Shown: one piece after another, positions 23,219 to 36,780 of the stretch
Layout of the letters: each line of letters opens with the position of its first letter
Numbering within the stretch: position 1 is the stretch's first letter
Assembly (NCBI RefSeq): GCF_958298935.1
Contig: NC_084922.1
Span: forward strand, 11,534,501 to 11,598,500
From: Phragmites australis
Taxonomy: Eukaryota; Streptophyta; Magnoliopsida; Poales; Poaceae
Direction: 5' to 3'
DNA: 64,000 nt
Notes under the pieces: model-generated
Told to the model about the DNA's origin: nothing
Database searches by the model: none
What the model saw: only the letters and a program-made list of their open reading frames with translations
Translations under genes and position numbers: made by a program

Positions 23219-26200
23219 CTAACGCCTCATCGCAATTGGCAGTGAGAAAAATGGCTGGAATGTCAGTACGAGCCCTATTACCGACACCAAATTTAACATC
23301 AGGAACATGATCTGATCACCTGCAAGTTGCATAGATGAAACACGAATTTGCACTTAGTAATTTGTATTTAGCTGCTTCTGCTTGCCATCCTAGGTAAGGC
23401 AAAGCCATCAGCAGTAATTAATTCAATTAGCAAAGCTTGGAGCAACCCTGTATGTGTTGTTTACCTGGTAAGAACAACCCACTTATGTGCTTCTGAGCCC
23501 ACGAAAACCTGTAGAAAAGGCAAGGAGAGGAGTTAAGCAATTGTAATGCACACTTACAAGCCAATCAAAGCTAACCCATGTTATTATTGTTCTGGGAAAG
23601 AAAAGTACTCACAGAATTCCCGCTGCTGCTGGAGCTACAGCTTTGAACATTGACATCAGAGTCACAGAGATGCCGTTTGCAACACCTCTTTGTTCTTGTG
23701 TCTGCACATGTTTCATCAAACAAGTTAGAATCTAGAAAAATAATAAAGCAAATGTGTTGAGATGAATGAGCCTATTGAGACAGGATTGATGCATACCACT
23801 GCAGTGTTTTGAAGAATGTTGCACGCAATAGTAATCGTAGCCTGTTTCGTTCAAAACAATACATCATAATTTGTTCATAACAAAATTTCCTTGTAAGATG
23901 ACTGAACTCATTTTCTCTAAAAGAACACTTTCTACATTGTTATTAGTACTCTTTCTCTTTATAGGAGGCAGCAAAAGAAAGTTGACATTATCATCAAATT
24001 CGCTAAATAAAACTCAGAATTGTGGATTTGTGTCAGCACATATGAGATTCAAATTTTCCTAAACTAGTTGTTGATGACGATAAAAGAGATCAAAGTCACT
24101 GACTCACAGCGAACATATTCTTCAAAAGTGAAGCTATGTTGATAAGTATTTTGAGCTCCAGCCCATGTAGGTTGGCCGTGAAAGGATATGTTGCGAGGAG
24201 AAGTATAGACAAGATCTACAAATGAAACACCATTTGAATTGGGTACTTGAAAAGATAAATCAGATCAAAGAAGTATCTTAACAAAGATAGGAATGTGCTT
24301 CAATACACCTCTTTTAGAAGGAAAAAAAAACCGTGGGGGAACACCCACACAGTTTCCATAAGAAAAACAAATAAAATATTTCCCCAATCTAATATTCAAA
24401 TCTATACCTATATCTAACCATTTATTTGATTTATTTTATTACGTTGATGGATATTTGTTGCCCAACGTGATGGTAACTATAAAGTTTAAGGTTATTAATT
24501 ATTTTTACAAGATGTGTACCGGAACAAACCCCACAAAAATGTATATCTCACATACCGCCGCGGGACGGAATGGCTTGATTGGTCCAAAATATTTGGCAAT
24601 GGAAGGGTAAATAGCAAGTTGATATACCAAAACACCAAAACCTACAAAGATCGAATGAAATTGTCATTAGGTAAATAATTCAATGGCAATGCTACGGGGA
24701 AGTGGTAAAGAAGCATGCTACTTATGTGCTAATTTAATTCATTTTGCAGATTTTGTGCTACTTATAGCGCTTCTCATGTGCAATAATTATTAGATTAAAA
24801 CTTAAAAAAGAACATATACCTGATATGGCTAGCACAGTACCAACATCCTGGGATGTCAAACTCAGGCCTCGGAATTTTCTGCTACTCACTGCCCAGAGTG
24901 AAAATGTCTGAAGATGATATTTAGGGAGCATATTAGCATTCGCATGAGCAGTTAATTCAAGGGCTACAATGTTATACCAGCATCCTCTCATATTGACTTG
25001 TTACTGAATATGTTGATCTGATGATCATTTAAGCTTGAGAAATACATGAGATTACCTCAAGATAAGCTGTGTCATGGAGAGAAAAGACACAATATAGGAT
25101 CACTGCTGACATCAATTGCCAGTTCTTTAGCAGGTTCTTCGTAGATTCGCCCCTAGATTCTTTAGATTTTCCACCTTCTGAGTTCGACTCACCAATTTGT
25201 GCCTCCAGTTCATCAATAGATTCTACTTTGTCATCATGGTGAAAGTGCAGAGTTTCCTGAGGAAATGAGATAAATGCTAAGGAACTTTCTCTAAATCTTG
25301 ATAATTTTTTTGAAAGAAATGCTTTTTGTGGAAGTACTGGAAATTTATAATGAACTACTTCTTGATATATTTCATTTACTTTCTTGAAGGGATGTAGTAA
25401 GTTGGATTTTTAAGGGAAAAATCATAAGGGAGATGATACGGTATACCGGGAGCCAAATGCATGCAATACATGCTCCTGCTGCTAGTACTGATATGACGAA
25501 GCAAGGGAGGAAGTATGGAAACCTGAAAATAGATGGACAATTCAAAGATTTATCTCATGCTCAAAATGATACAAAAGTTTATGTAACAGAAATAGCATGA
25601 ATAATTAATAAGTTACCTCCCAAATATGGACTTTTCGGAGAAAAGATTTGGGTACTTCTTTGCAGGCTAACACAGTATAGAAGATACATGATGTTAGTCA
25701 TGTATTTTTGCAGTAATTGCTTTATTGGAATACTAAATACAAATTTCTCATGGTGCTTGTGGAAGACTTAATATTAGCTGATTAGCTGGCAGAGGTGTGA
25801 AACTAACCAAAGAATATATTTACACCAACTTTGTTCCCCGTGCGCTATTTTTACAGTCTTGTTGGGTGAGATTTTAAACTTCATCATGCATGGTTTGGTA
25901 ATGAACATCTATCCTCTTTGTAACTCTATCGTGTTTACTTGAGTTCTTTTGCATACCCATGAGAGGTCAGCTTTGATGAAGTGAAACAAGGTGCAAGTAC
26001 ACTTTGGTATTTCCAATTTTTTAACTTTTCTCGATATAGAAGTGCAATTATCCTCACCTGTGCAAGAAACCCTCCAATAGCTGGTCCGACAACAAGAGCG
26101 ATTGCTCGTGACGATGTAACCTAGGACATAATGTTAGACATAAGTTAGCTAAAAGTAAACATAAATATCACAAACTGAAGAATTTGTTCGAAGGAAAAAG

Positions 26201-27941
26201 TTGGAGGTTTGAAATGCAAAACACTGAAGAGATTGTTAGTACAAGAGAGATTCCTAGTGCTTGGTGCTCTTTCCTGCAGACTTCTGAAGCATAGGCCTGG
26301 AAAATGCAGATCAGCCATGAGCATCTAATACCTAAGTGTCATTTGCTACCTAGGGCCAGCCATTGACACAGAGATGAAGTACCTTGATTGGTCCCAGTAT
26401 GCCACAGAGCAACCCAAGTAACCCCCTGGTTACAATTGCCATCCAGTAAGTTGTGCTAAGGCCAAATAGTGTGTTAAACACAATCCTGAAAAGTAAAAAC
26501 ATGATTTACTTCAGCCCAATTGATGAATGGAGCACTGAATATGATTTCACAATGTTGTTGAATTTCGCATACACTGAGAGGATGCTGATCACAATGCAGG
26601 GTTTCCGTCCATACTTGTCAGCAAACATGCCCCATGGAACAGCACTGATGGTTCTTCCAAGGAAATAAGTCGCCCCTTGAAGAGAGATTACAGTCAGTAA
26701 GAAAATAGCCAGTACCGAGGATGAATCATAGTCGAATGACGATAGTAATTGCAGGTTTACACAGTTATTCGATGACAATGCACGTGAGACCTTAGTTGAA
26801 GAATATAAACATATCTACACAATTAAGTCTTGAAATCCCAACCATGAGAGAAGACATTGCTCACCAACAAAACCAGCATAGAACCCGATGTCTTGCTCTT
26901 GCTTTGTGACTTTCAAGTCCCTGATCTGTTATTGTAACAAAAGTAAACATTTTATTTCAAAATTCATGGAGAAGCAAGTTTTCTGCAAGTTAATGAAGTA
27001 AAGTTTGAGATTTTAAACATCTGTATATACCATGAAGTATAGATAAGGGAACAATGACTGGATCGGCATAGCTGGAACAGCAAAAAAAAAAGAGGGATCA
27101 ATCAACAATTAATAGATAAAACTAATTAATGTGATTGAACTGAAAAACTGACAACAAAAAAATTGCACGCCTTCTTTGGACAGAATAGGACCGATGTCCC
27201 AAAAAAAATTATTTTTTAACCCCCAAAAAATGAGACATAGTCACACATAGGCATAGTGATCAAAGTCTGTATTGGCACTTTAATGTCACTAAAATTACCC
27301 AATGATAGTCACTGGGTGTACTTACATGTTATCACTAACATACAACTAATATCAACTACAATGATTTAAATGGCTGTTTTGAACCATCGATCCCTTAAGG
27401 TACAAACAAGGACCGTTGCTTTGGACCGCTCCTGATGTCCTATGAATTTCTTCTAAGTGATGTTGTCAACTAGATGTAAGACATGCCCTGAATCCATGGA
27501 CGTTAATCACCAATAACGGAAAAACCACTAGCTACCACTACCACACAATCAACAAGAATCGATACGCGCAACCAGTCTTGGCGTCATCTTCACCTACTCG
27601 CGATCGAAGGCTGTGACAAGACAATTCTGAATCATACTGACATTGAGAACGCTATGGCCTGATCTCTACATTCTACAGCTAGAGCTGCTTCGCATTTTCA
27701 TAAGGTCATGACCAGATTGATCAATGCCTACATCTCGTATACTTGTAGAAGAGGCTCGATCATGGATCATACCGGCACACAGGCAAGCGATCCAAATGTA
27801 GAGGAAGTCCGTGTAGGGTATCCGGTCGCTGGCCTGGACCTTCCTCTCCTGCATGCACCCGGGGCAGCGCTCGTGCCACGCCTTCCCGTCACCGACGAGC
27901 AACGGCGCCTCGCCGCGGCCGCCGCCGCCACTACGGGCCAT
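23219..27941 (-). CDS. ZIFL-type MFS transporter (zinc-induced facilitator-like)
   Basis: Membrane transporter of the plant ZIF/ZIFL branch of the major facilitator superfamily; family members act in Zn/Fe-chelator, potassium or auxin-related transport at tonoplast or plasma membrane. Seventeen exons, all GT-AG: 27773-27941, 27031-27071, 26865-26925, 26573-26675, 26383-26485, 26243-26296, 26058-26120, 25617-25666, 25447-25522, 25056-25256, 24820-24907, 24556-24641, 24108-24215, 23797-23841, 23613-23701, 23465-23508, 23219-23319. The joined frame is 493 residues with no stop, normal for the family. Diagnostic features: N-terminal CPGC, WGMFADKYGRKP loop, VVGPAIGGFLAQ, a long central loop with LHFHHDD, and TFSLWAVSSRKFRGLS. 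An upstream in-frame ATG at 27959 is possible; 27941 fits family starts better. Apparently functional. Substrate cannot be told from sequence. Confidence 0.94.
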
Positions 27942-27959
27942 GATCTCGATGGCAGGCAA

Positions 27960-28272
27960 CGCCTGCCGGTGCCAGATGGACGTGCTGCGTGACTCGTCCC
28001 AGCCGTGCGGCAGTGCAGATCGTGGCCGTCTGAATCAGATGGTCGCATGGGTTCCGGCCGGGAGTTGCAGGGCATGCTCTTTAAAGCGAGGTCGATCGAT
28101 CAATGGAGTTTAATCGGAGCCGTGATCCGTAAAAGCTGTGGCCTCTAGATTTTTGTTCTTTGTTTTTCTTTCCTTGGTTTCGGTTCTTGTCGTTGGTTTG
28201 GCTAAATTTAGGTGGCGGGATCAAAGGGTTAGCTGAGTCAGTCGTCCCGTCGTTCGGAACGGCTTCACCGCC
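27960..28272. other. ZIFL 5' flank
   Basis: Contains the presumed 5' untranslated region and proximal promoter of the minus-strand ZIFL gene. No TATA box could be assigned securely. A second hAT-like sequence begins at its right edge. Confidence 0.4.
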
Positions 28273-28763
28273 AGGTAGAGATGGAAATGCGGCTTCGTTC
28301 TCCTGTATCCATAGGGAATTCTCTTATCCCAGAATAAGGAAATTTGATCCTCGTGAATTTATGTAGACACAGAGAAGAAAAAATGCTTCCCATCTCCGCT
28401 TCCCACTATATATCTGATATCACATATGTACATATTATTCTTAGTATTTAAATATATAAACATTATATTAAATAGAGAAAATAATAAATTACTATTATAT
28501 TTTCTTGTCTAATCTATAATATTTAACTTATTTTATATTAATTATCCTTGTATGCATCAATAAACTACTTATTTATACTACAGACGTATTGTTAATAAAT
28601 AGAAATAATCAACTATGATTTAATTTTACATCTCATTTGAGATCCGGTCCCCACAAAATTTCCCACGGGGATGGATATGGGAGAAAACTTTCCCCGATAA
28701 TTAAATGACGAGGGGATGAAGAAACATTCTGCGCTCGGGATTGGTCCCGTTGCCATCCCTTAA
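28273..28763. mobile_element. Possible decayed hAT-type MITE
   Basis: The left end tagagatggaaatgcgg and the inverted right end taagggatggcaacggg resemble the hAT consensus TAGGGATGGCAACGGG, and the interior is strongly AT-rich with gggaattctc / ggggatgga subterminal phrases. No matching 8-bp flanking duplication is visible, so the edges or the call may be wrong. Confidence 0.4.
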
Positions 28764-30138
28764 ATATGCTGTGGACCATACACATTGCAACTCTCTCTCT
28801 AAGGATGTGTCACATCAACGCAGATAATCGTATCTAAGGATGTCTTTTCTAAAGAGTTCATATGAAATTACTAGAGCGGCGGGGCTTTCTGGCCAGTCAC
28901 GCTATCTACGTCGGCGAAAAAAATTTATTTGTCGTCCGATGCTTGTCTTACCACGCTCGTCATGCGTGGGGTGCTCATCACGCACCTGGCTAGTGCGGTC
29001 CACGCGTGGGCCATCTGATTTTCTTGGGGCAAAATATCCCCTTCTAGAAAGGGCTCGATGCACACATCCACCCTTTTCTCCACCTCATCTGCCTCACACC
29101 TAGGGACCGCTCCGCACACCATCGCCCGTTGCCTCCCCTCCCATGGCTGCTCCGCCCAGCTGCCTAACTTCTTATGGTGCGCTATTCCCAATCGTCCTCT
29201 CCCATCCCCCTCATCTCCCACACCAACTAGGGCAAGGCTACATTTGGTTTCTTTGCCCTCTTCCCTTTCTTTCTTCTGCCAAGACAGCAAGGAGGTGACC
29301 AACAGCTTGATCCAGTGGGGATGAGGTCGATTTGGGCGAGCAGAAGCTTGATCCGGTGGGGAGGGGGCCACAGTAGCTCGATTTGGTGACGAAGATGTCG
29401 ATTCAGTCGACCTGCGGTAGTGGGGAGGATGAGCATGAGCTCGATGTGGTGGGGAGATGCCGAGCAGCAGCTCGATGAGGTGGGGAGGACTCCTCCTTAG
29501 TCGGCGCTGCCAGCGTCACATCGCTACCTCTCCCCCTCTTGACGTGGCTTGCCTCCTCCCTGCACCATCACCTCTTCTTTTCTCCCATAGCTGAATCAGC
29601 TCATCGTTGGCTCCTCCTCTCTGCCATCAAGCACTTCCTCCACTTCTCACTGCTTTGCCACCCTCTGGAGGCATGTTGGGCTATCTGTACTGCCATTTGC
29701 ACAATTCTCCACTAGGTGATCGTTGGAGCTCTTCTTTCTTTTTCTTTGTTCTTTTTTACTTCGTAGGGCTTATTTATTATGCCTTTGATTTAATTATTGC
29801 TATGATTTACCATGGAATGATGCACGAGTAGAGGTAATCAATTTGTATAAGGTTCCAAAAAAAATAGCTTTTTGTCATCAATATTGTTTTACATTGCTAC
29901 AAGTAGTAGATTAATTTTTGTTGTGTAATGCTTCCATGATCAATTTTAGTTCTGCAATTATGCATTGCCTGTGAATAAGGTTGCACATGGCACTTATGTG
30001 CATTCACAATTCTTGATTTTGCAGAAGCCAACTATTATGGTGGATAAAACTACACCAACATCTCTTTGTTTGTTGCTCTATAAATATGTGTGATACCTAT
30101 TTTATGAATCTTGATTTCTAATCCTTTGCTTCAGTGGC
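28764..30138. other. Unresolved intergenic block left of the second Ty3 element
   Basis: Positions 28900-29700 are GC-rich with several open frames on both strands, none of a family I recognise; 29700-30138 is AT-rich. It continues on the far side of the Ty3 insertion at 37375. Confidence 0.35.
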
Positions 30139-30732
30139 TGTCGAATATCTAACTATGGGGTATATACATATAAGGAGTATACCATATAGGGACGGGATAT
30201 ACCGTGTGCATACTTAATAACTCTGGATATTACGAAACCGAAACTGCGATATCTGATATTCCCAGAATCTAGAAGGTGTATACTAAGAAGACCTCGATTG
30301 CTTACCCAACTGGAGAAGACTAGTATCCATAACAATTTTATCTACTTAAACGATAAGAATGACTCCCTATCGATTACGGATGGATAGGAGGAGGTATATC
30401 ACCCCTATATAAGGCAGGGACCCAAATCCCTTAGGGGAGACTCTTTTTTCTAGCTACTCTAGACAAGCATCAGGACCTTGACGCAGGAGGAACTTGGCGA
30501 CTTTAGCCCTAGGTTACATTAGATCTGACCTACTCCTTGTAATAGGTTAATCACATTATTTGTACTCGCATGAATACATATACATAATCATCCACACAGG
30601 ACGTAGGGTATTACTCCAACCGGAGGTCTGAACCTGTATACATCATGTGTGCCTCGCTTCATGTTCGATCTTTAATCCACGAAGATAACCCCGTTATTTT
30701 CTAGACACATTGTCAGGAACAAATCATCGACA
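30139..30732 (+). repeat. 5' LTR of the second Ty3 element
   Basis: 594 bp, TGTCGAATATC...ATCGACA. It contains a TATA-like cctatataaggc at about 30405, which would direct the element's own transcript. Confidence 0.9.
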
Positions 30733-30733
30733 G

Positions 30734-30753
30734 TTGGCGTGCAAGGTAGGGGT
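30734..30753 (+). other. Primer-binding site of the second Ty3 element
   Basis: ttggcgtgcaaggtagggg begins 2 bases after the LTR end. TGGCG followed by a GC-rich stem is the form of a tRNA 3' end complement; the tRNA was not identified. Confidence 0.55.
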
Positions 30754-30958
30754 TTTCTTCCTTTCAGGATCGACTATGCCTCGAGTGCACATCGGCATCG
30801 GATTCTCCGACGTCGGCTTCTACGACTACTTCGGGTCAACAATGATCACCCTCGAATCACCCCTAGCCGGGTCGGAGATCACGTTTGGAAACTACGATTT
30901 TACTCTGGGACCATCAAGGTGAACTAATCTGCACTGGTATATTATTGAGTCCAGACTA

Positions 30959-32500
30959 TTGGACGCATACCGCGAGGTGGGACATCTCGAGTGGGATCTC
31001 AAGGAGCGCAATGTTCTCCAATGCATGGACACCGACAGCGATGAGAGTGGCAACAACGACTCCACCGCCAGCCAGAGTAGCCGAACAGATCGATTCATGT
31101 TCATGGCTAGAGGAGCTGACACCCCACCTGTTGACCCAATCGCGGTAGATCCAAACGCTGTGGTAAACAATGGCATAGAAATCCCTAAGGATCCAACGGA
31201 GGTAGACGCCTCTCATGGTACCAGCGTTGCTGACGATATGCCGTTGAAAATATCTACAGCTGGGGCCTTACGTGTCCTTGACACAACTCTCCATCAATGG
31301 ACCACGGAAGGTCAGATACCTCCTAGTCTTCAACGACGACTTTCGGTGGGCACACCTCCACCGCTAGCATCAAGGGATGAGCTCCCCCAGAATAGCAACC
31401 ACGGAGCAGCATCGTCTTGACCCCAGCCAAGTCTAGGGAGCGATGTTTTCAGCACTCTGAATGCTAATGTCCAGGGAACCCATCTGATCCTAAGATCTCT
31501 TCCGGAGTTGGATCCCGTGAATCCTTTGACCCCTATGGTTAACCAGGTCAGGACCTTACTCGATGCGACCTAATCCAAGCCGCTTGAGCAAACAATCCTA
31601 GTAACTCTAGGCGCCTCAGCTAGCAAGGCACTGGCTCGAGGAACTACAAACGTGAGTATCCCTGAGTCGAGGGATCCTAGGTTGGAATCTTAGGTGATGA
31701 AGTCTGAGCACCACTTTGCGAGCCAAACTGTAACTACCCTATCTATAGGAAAACCTGAGGAATCGCATTTCTCACAATCGGCATGATCTACGTACAGTGA
31801 TAGATAACCACCGTGAGGAACACCGTGAGGACCATCTCCGTCAATACGATCACGGATCTCCAGGACGAGATGGTCGACATGACTCCCCTGCTCGAAGGAA
31901 CAGGCATGATAGTCCTCCCCCACCTCATCTTGAATAATTCGATGGAGGCTATGAAGCTTTCGTACATGAGCTTCAGTCGATACGGTGGCCCGAGAAGTTC
32001 AAGCCGAGCTCAATCTAGAAGTATGATGGGAAGATCAACCACAATGAGTGGTTACAAATCTATACCACGATTATTCGAGCTGCGGGCGACGATAACAAGA
32101 TAATGGCCAATTAGACCACGCTCGATGGACCTGCCAGGTCCTAGTTGTTGAACCTGCCTTCTAACTCGATCCAATAGCGGGCTGAGTTGAAGGCTCAGTT
32201 CATAGTCAACTTCCAAGGCACATTCGAGCGTCCAGGAACGAAGAACGATCTCCATCAGCTGAACCAGGGTGAGGATGAGTCACTCTAAGATTTCATTCGC
32301 CGATTCAACGATAGGTGTAACACAATCCCAGACATCTCTTACAAGTTAGTCATCATCGCCCTCAAGCGAGGCATCCAGGACACGGATCTGCTTGTGAAGA
32401 TGGCTACTTGGAAGATCCATATGGTCAAAGAGCTCTTCGAGTTAGCCGACATGTGTGCAAAGTGAGCGGAAGCCCAGGTACGTACCAAAATCCTCAATCT
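30959..32500 (+). pseudogene. Gag region of the second Ty3 element
   Basis: The conserved gag core lies at about 31990-32460: KYDGKINHNEWLQIYTT, then FQGTFERPGTKNDLHQL, IRRFNDRCNTIPDIS and KRGIQDTDLLVKMAT, in the order of Tat gag. The acidic N-terminal stretch (30959-31420) is open for 153 codons. Stops interrupt the core at several points. Confidence 0.8.
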
Positions 32501-32699
32501 GGCAAGGACAACTCCGAGTCTTCAAAGAACGGGGGGAAGAAGAACAAACTCGGTGATAAGTGCAAGGGTCCAGATACAACCATAGCTGTGATTGATAGGA
32601 GAAAGTCGCAAAACACTAGGGACAACAAAGACCTAAGCCGAGGTGGTGGGAAGTGATGTCCTGTTCATCAGACCAGCCAACATGACTTTAACGAATGCC

Positions 32700-33400
32700 A
32701 TGTCATCAAAAAGAAGGTCAATGAAAAACTCAAAGCCGTTGTTGCTGAGCATAACAACAAACAGGCCAAGCCGAATGTTAACAGTGATGAGCCCAAATTT
32801 CACGAGGTCGACCAAAGTCTAGCATATATCTTCGGAGGATCCATTGCGTATGAATCTAAAAGGCAGTACAAGACGGACGAACGAGAGGTCAATTTGGCTC
32901 TGACTGGGTCTACTTGATATCTCAAATGGTCAGAGGCTCCGATCACCTTCAATCAAGTGGATCATCCAGCTACAGTTCCACACCCTAGTCAATACCTAGT
33001 TGTGGTCCAACCAACTATCCTCAACATCAAAGTCTGCTGAACTTTGGTCGACAAGGATAGTTGCTTAACCTCATCTTCACCAAGACCCTATACAAGATGG
33101 GAGTTCAAAGGTCGAAGCTTAAGGCAGGAGTCGAGCCTTTCCATAGCATAACCCCTAACTCATCGACCATAACCCTGGGCCAGATCGAGTTGCCGATCAT
33201 GTTGGCACGTCCGACAACTTTCGTACAGAGAAGCTTACCTTTAATGCTACAAACTTTGAGACAGCATACAACGTGATCCTAGGTCACCCAATATTGTGCA
33301 AGTTTATGGCAGTGGTGCACTATGCATACCAAATGCTCAAAATCTCGAGTCCCAAAGGGGTCATAACTGTCATGGGAGATCAATGCGCAGCAGTCAAATG
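32700..33400 (+). pseudogene. Protease region of the second Ty3 element
   Basis: Shows LVDKDS at about 33045 in place of the family's LVDGGS active site, followed by LIFTKTLYKMGVQRSKLKAG, LGQIELPI and ILGHPILCKFMAVVHYAYQM. Loss of the Gly pair after Asp would inactivate it. Confidence 0.78.
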
Positions 33401-33689
33401 CGACATGCAAAGCCTAGATATGGTCAAACACCTCAGTCGAGTTGCAACTACTTCTAAAGGCATGGTTTCCAAGCATCTGAAGCATCAAGCCACCATTGGG
33501 ATTAAAGACTCCAAGCTTGTAAGTCTTGCTGACACCTCGAAGTCCAACGATGCCGCCAAGGGTGAGATCAACGACGATGCTAGCAACAAAAAAAATGATG
33601 GCGGCGTCAAGACAATGCCCCTCGACTTGTTTGAACCAGCCAAGATGATTAAGGTTAGGGCTAACCTCAACCCCAAATAGGACTTGAGC

Positions 33690-34500
33690 TCATCACTTTC
33701 CTCCGGACAAACCAAGATGTGTTTGCATGGCAACTGTCTGACATGCTTGGAGTCCTTAGCAAGGTGATTGAGCATCGATTAGCTATTAAGTCCGACTCTA
33801 AACCTATGGTGCAAAAGCAGCGAAGATTTGCAAAAGATAGAAAGCAAGCCATCTAGGAGAAGGTCGACAAACTACTTAAGGTGGATGTGCATCAAGAAGT
33901 TTGTCACCCCATATGGCTCGCAAATCCTGTCCTCGTCAAGAAAGCTAATGGAAGATGGAGAATGTGTATCGACCTCACCGGTCTCAACAAAGCCTGTCCA
34001 AAAGATCATTTTCCTCTTTCACGCATCGACCAGATTGCCGACTCTACAGTGGGTTGTACATTGTTATGTTTTCTAGATGACTATTTGGGGTGTCACCAAA
34101 TTAGCATGGGAATAGAGGATGAGGAGAAAACTATTTTTATTACTCCTTTCGGTGTATTTTGCTATGTAAAGATGTCCTTTAGTTTAAAGAGTGTTGGTGC
34201 TACTTATCAACAGTGTATTCAAAACTGTCTATAGGCCCAAATTGGGTGCAATGTGAAAGCTTATGTTGATGATATTGTGGTCAAGTTGAGAACTGAGGAT
34301 GTATTGATTGACAATCTCGAGGAGACGTTCGACAACCTCAGGAAGTATCGTATGATGCTCAATCCAGAGAAGTGCACATTTAGCGTTTCGTCCAGCAAGC
34401 TTCTCAGCTTCCTGGTGTTGAGTCAAGGTATTGAGGCCAACCCACGTAAAATTGAGGCTCTTGACCAGATGCGGTCACCCTGAACACTGAAGGAGGTTCA
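33690..34500 (+). pseudogene. Reverse transcriptase of the second Ty3 element
   Basis: 33881-34234 has LVKKANGRWRMCIDLTGLNK and CPKDHFPLSRIDQ, then the PFGVFCYVKMSFSLKSVGATY block. 34253-34483 has AYVDDIVVKL, with the YVDD active site retained, and NPEKCTFSVSS. The two frames are separated by a stop at 34232. Confidence 0.9.
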
Positions 34501-34559
34501 AAAATTAACATGATACATTGCATCTCTTAGTAAATTTATTTCTAAGATGGGCGAGTGAG

Positions 34560-35260
34560 GGATACCTTTCTTCAAGTTGCTGAAGAAGCATGACCGGTTC
34601 GAGTGGACGGAAGAAGCGAAGCGCGCCTTCCAGGACTTAAAACAGTATTTATCGTCTCCGCTAATTCTTACACTGCCTAACAAAAAAGAGGAGTTTTTTT
34701 TACATTGCAGCTACCCCACAAGTTGTAAGCACAGCCTTAGTGGTCAAACGGGAATGTCTCAAGAAGAAGGCTAAGGTCCAGAGACATGTTTACTATGTAA
34801 GCAAAATCCTACACGATGCCAAGCTACGATACTTGCAAGTACAGAAGTTGTTATATGCAGTCTTGATGTCTTCCCGGAAGCTATGACACTATTTTCAAGC
34901 GCATAGAATCACCATCATGACGACGTACTCACTGAACGATGTCATACGCAATAGGGAGGCCATTGGACGAATCGCGCAATGGGCAATTGAGATCAATGAA
35001 TTCGATGTCTGATATATACCACACATAAGCGTGAAGTCGGGGATACTAGCGGGATTCATCGCCGAATGGACAAGCGTTGAAGAAACAAGGCCAAGAGTGG
35101 TCGAGGATCACTAGACGCTTTTCTTCGATGTATCGCTCATGCTTCAAGGCTCGAGAGCTGGAATTGTGCTCAAATATCCAACGGGCGACGAACTCAGATA
35201 AATACACCTAATAAAGTATAACGGCATAAGAGATTGTCAGATATCTCATGCCTAACGGCT
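34560..35260 (+). pseudogene. RNase H and start of a second RNase H
   Basis: 34577-34774 begins the RT-linked RNase H (FEWTEEAKRAFQDLKQYLS) and fragments continue to about 34990. From about 35110 a FFDVSLMLQGSRAGIVL stretch matches the start of the additional Tat RNase H, with Asp at the first catalytic site. The similarity then stops. Confidence 0.72.
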
Positions 35261-35339
35261 ACAAAAAGGTTCTGAAGTTCTAGTCGATCCCATGTGTGTT
35301 CTCTATCGAGTTTATGTTCGAACACTGGTTAAACACGCG

Positions 35340-36780
35340 AGTCAGTGAAAGTTTGCAAAATACCATCATGTTTTTTTGTTTCCAGTTTTACACTAATATT
35401 GTATTATTATTATGGTCTCATCAAGTAGTAACTTGAGGGCCATACATCTAGCAATTTGTCTAGTTGAGTTTCTAGATATCAATGGATATTCGATCAATAA
35501 GTCTTAAAGGTGATCTACACGCTTACGGGTCAAGATTGCATCTACTCATGCTAACTCTATTTCATCGATAAGGAAATAGTGACAATAGCATGTTATATAG
35601 GCAAAATATCAGCAACGTTTCATGGCAATAATCAGACAAATGCGTACTAAAAAGCTTATTACTCAACTAAGGAGAAAGTTTCGATGATATCCATGTACAA
35701 GAACGCCATTTGAAATTCCTCTCAAGGATTTTTATGGTCCTAGAAACATTGTCATGATAAGAAACTTCGAGCACGTTATAATCGTCCTGGTCGTAAGCTG
35801 AGTTCATTTGGCGGAAGGTGGGAATTCGACCAGGGTTAGTAACTCCGGGTACTGATGATACAACTTCGGAGGTCATGCCCAGCAAAATTGATCTTTCTTT
35901 CGCCCAAGGAACAACCTCTCATTCTAGTGGCTCCCAAATATCATTGCTGAACACATGGAGGGAGGCCGGCGTCAATGCATTGTGTTGACTGGATCATCAA
36001 TTTGTTCACCAACCTTCAGGAAAAATGTGTGACATTCGACCAGGAGCAGTCGAGAACCATTCTGATCAGGTTGACAGATCTCAAACTCGGGTATCAATTT
36101 TTCCAATGTTGCCACTCCATCCAGAAAATCCGAAATACGCCACCAAAATCTACCGCTAGAGATCTAAAACCACTATTGTGGTCCGTTGATAAGATAAATG
36201 TGCACCCCCAAAGGCAAACTCGTCCAATCGGGGGTTTCCGCCATAAGATACAAGGAGAAAGGTAAAGTTCTTTAGTAGAATGCAAACAATGGTGGATGAG
36301 TTCAAAGGGCGAAACTACAGAGGAGGCAACGGGGATAAGACAATAGAGCTCTCCCTAAGATAATTAAATAGGTCTTACCTCAAGGTGAGACTTAGAAATC
36401 ATTTCCTCTTCAGACAAAAATTGTGGCGCTTTGATCTGTGTGAAAGATAGGATGATGGCATCGTGCAAATCGCTGCACGACCATCTAATCTCATTTAATG
36501 CGCCTATACCCAATTTTTGAATTTCGAAGATCTTTTTAACTCTACTCAGAGACGGACGTCGAGAAGTCAATATTACTGGCCTTCATCGAGTCTCGAGTGC
36601 GGATAACAACAAGGTGCTCGACCTAAAAGTGTTTCCACTCGATACTCGGAAGAGTGCCTCTTCTTATTCAATTTTTTCAATTGTAAATTTGATTTACCTT
36701 ACTCGACCAGGCTTGGATATGGCGGTACATGAGTAGGTGCTTACAGAAATCCTCCCTGCCGAGTAGAGTTAGGATGCTAT
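35340..36780 (+). other. Non-coding 3' region of the second Ty3 element
   Basis: No integrase domain on either strand; only short frames. Phrases such as actcgaccagg and ctcggaagag recur. This may be the element's long 3' untranslated region plus foreign DNA that replaced integrase. Confidence 0.6.

Noticed and set aside
27708..28113. Plus-strand frames over ZIFL exon 1
   Set aside because: Antisense shadows of the GC-rich ZIFL first exon.
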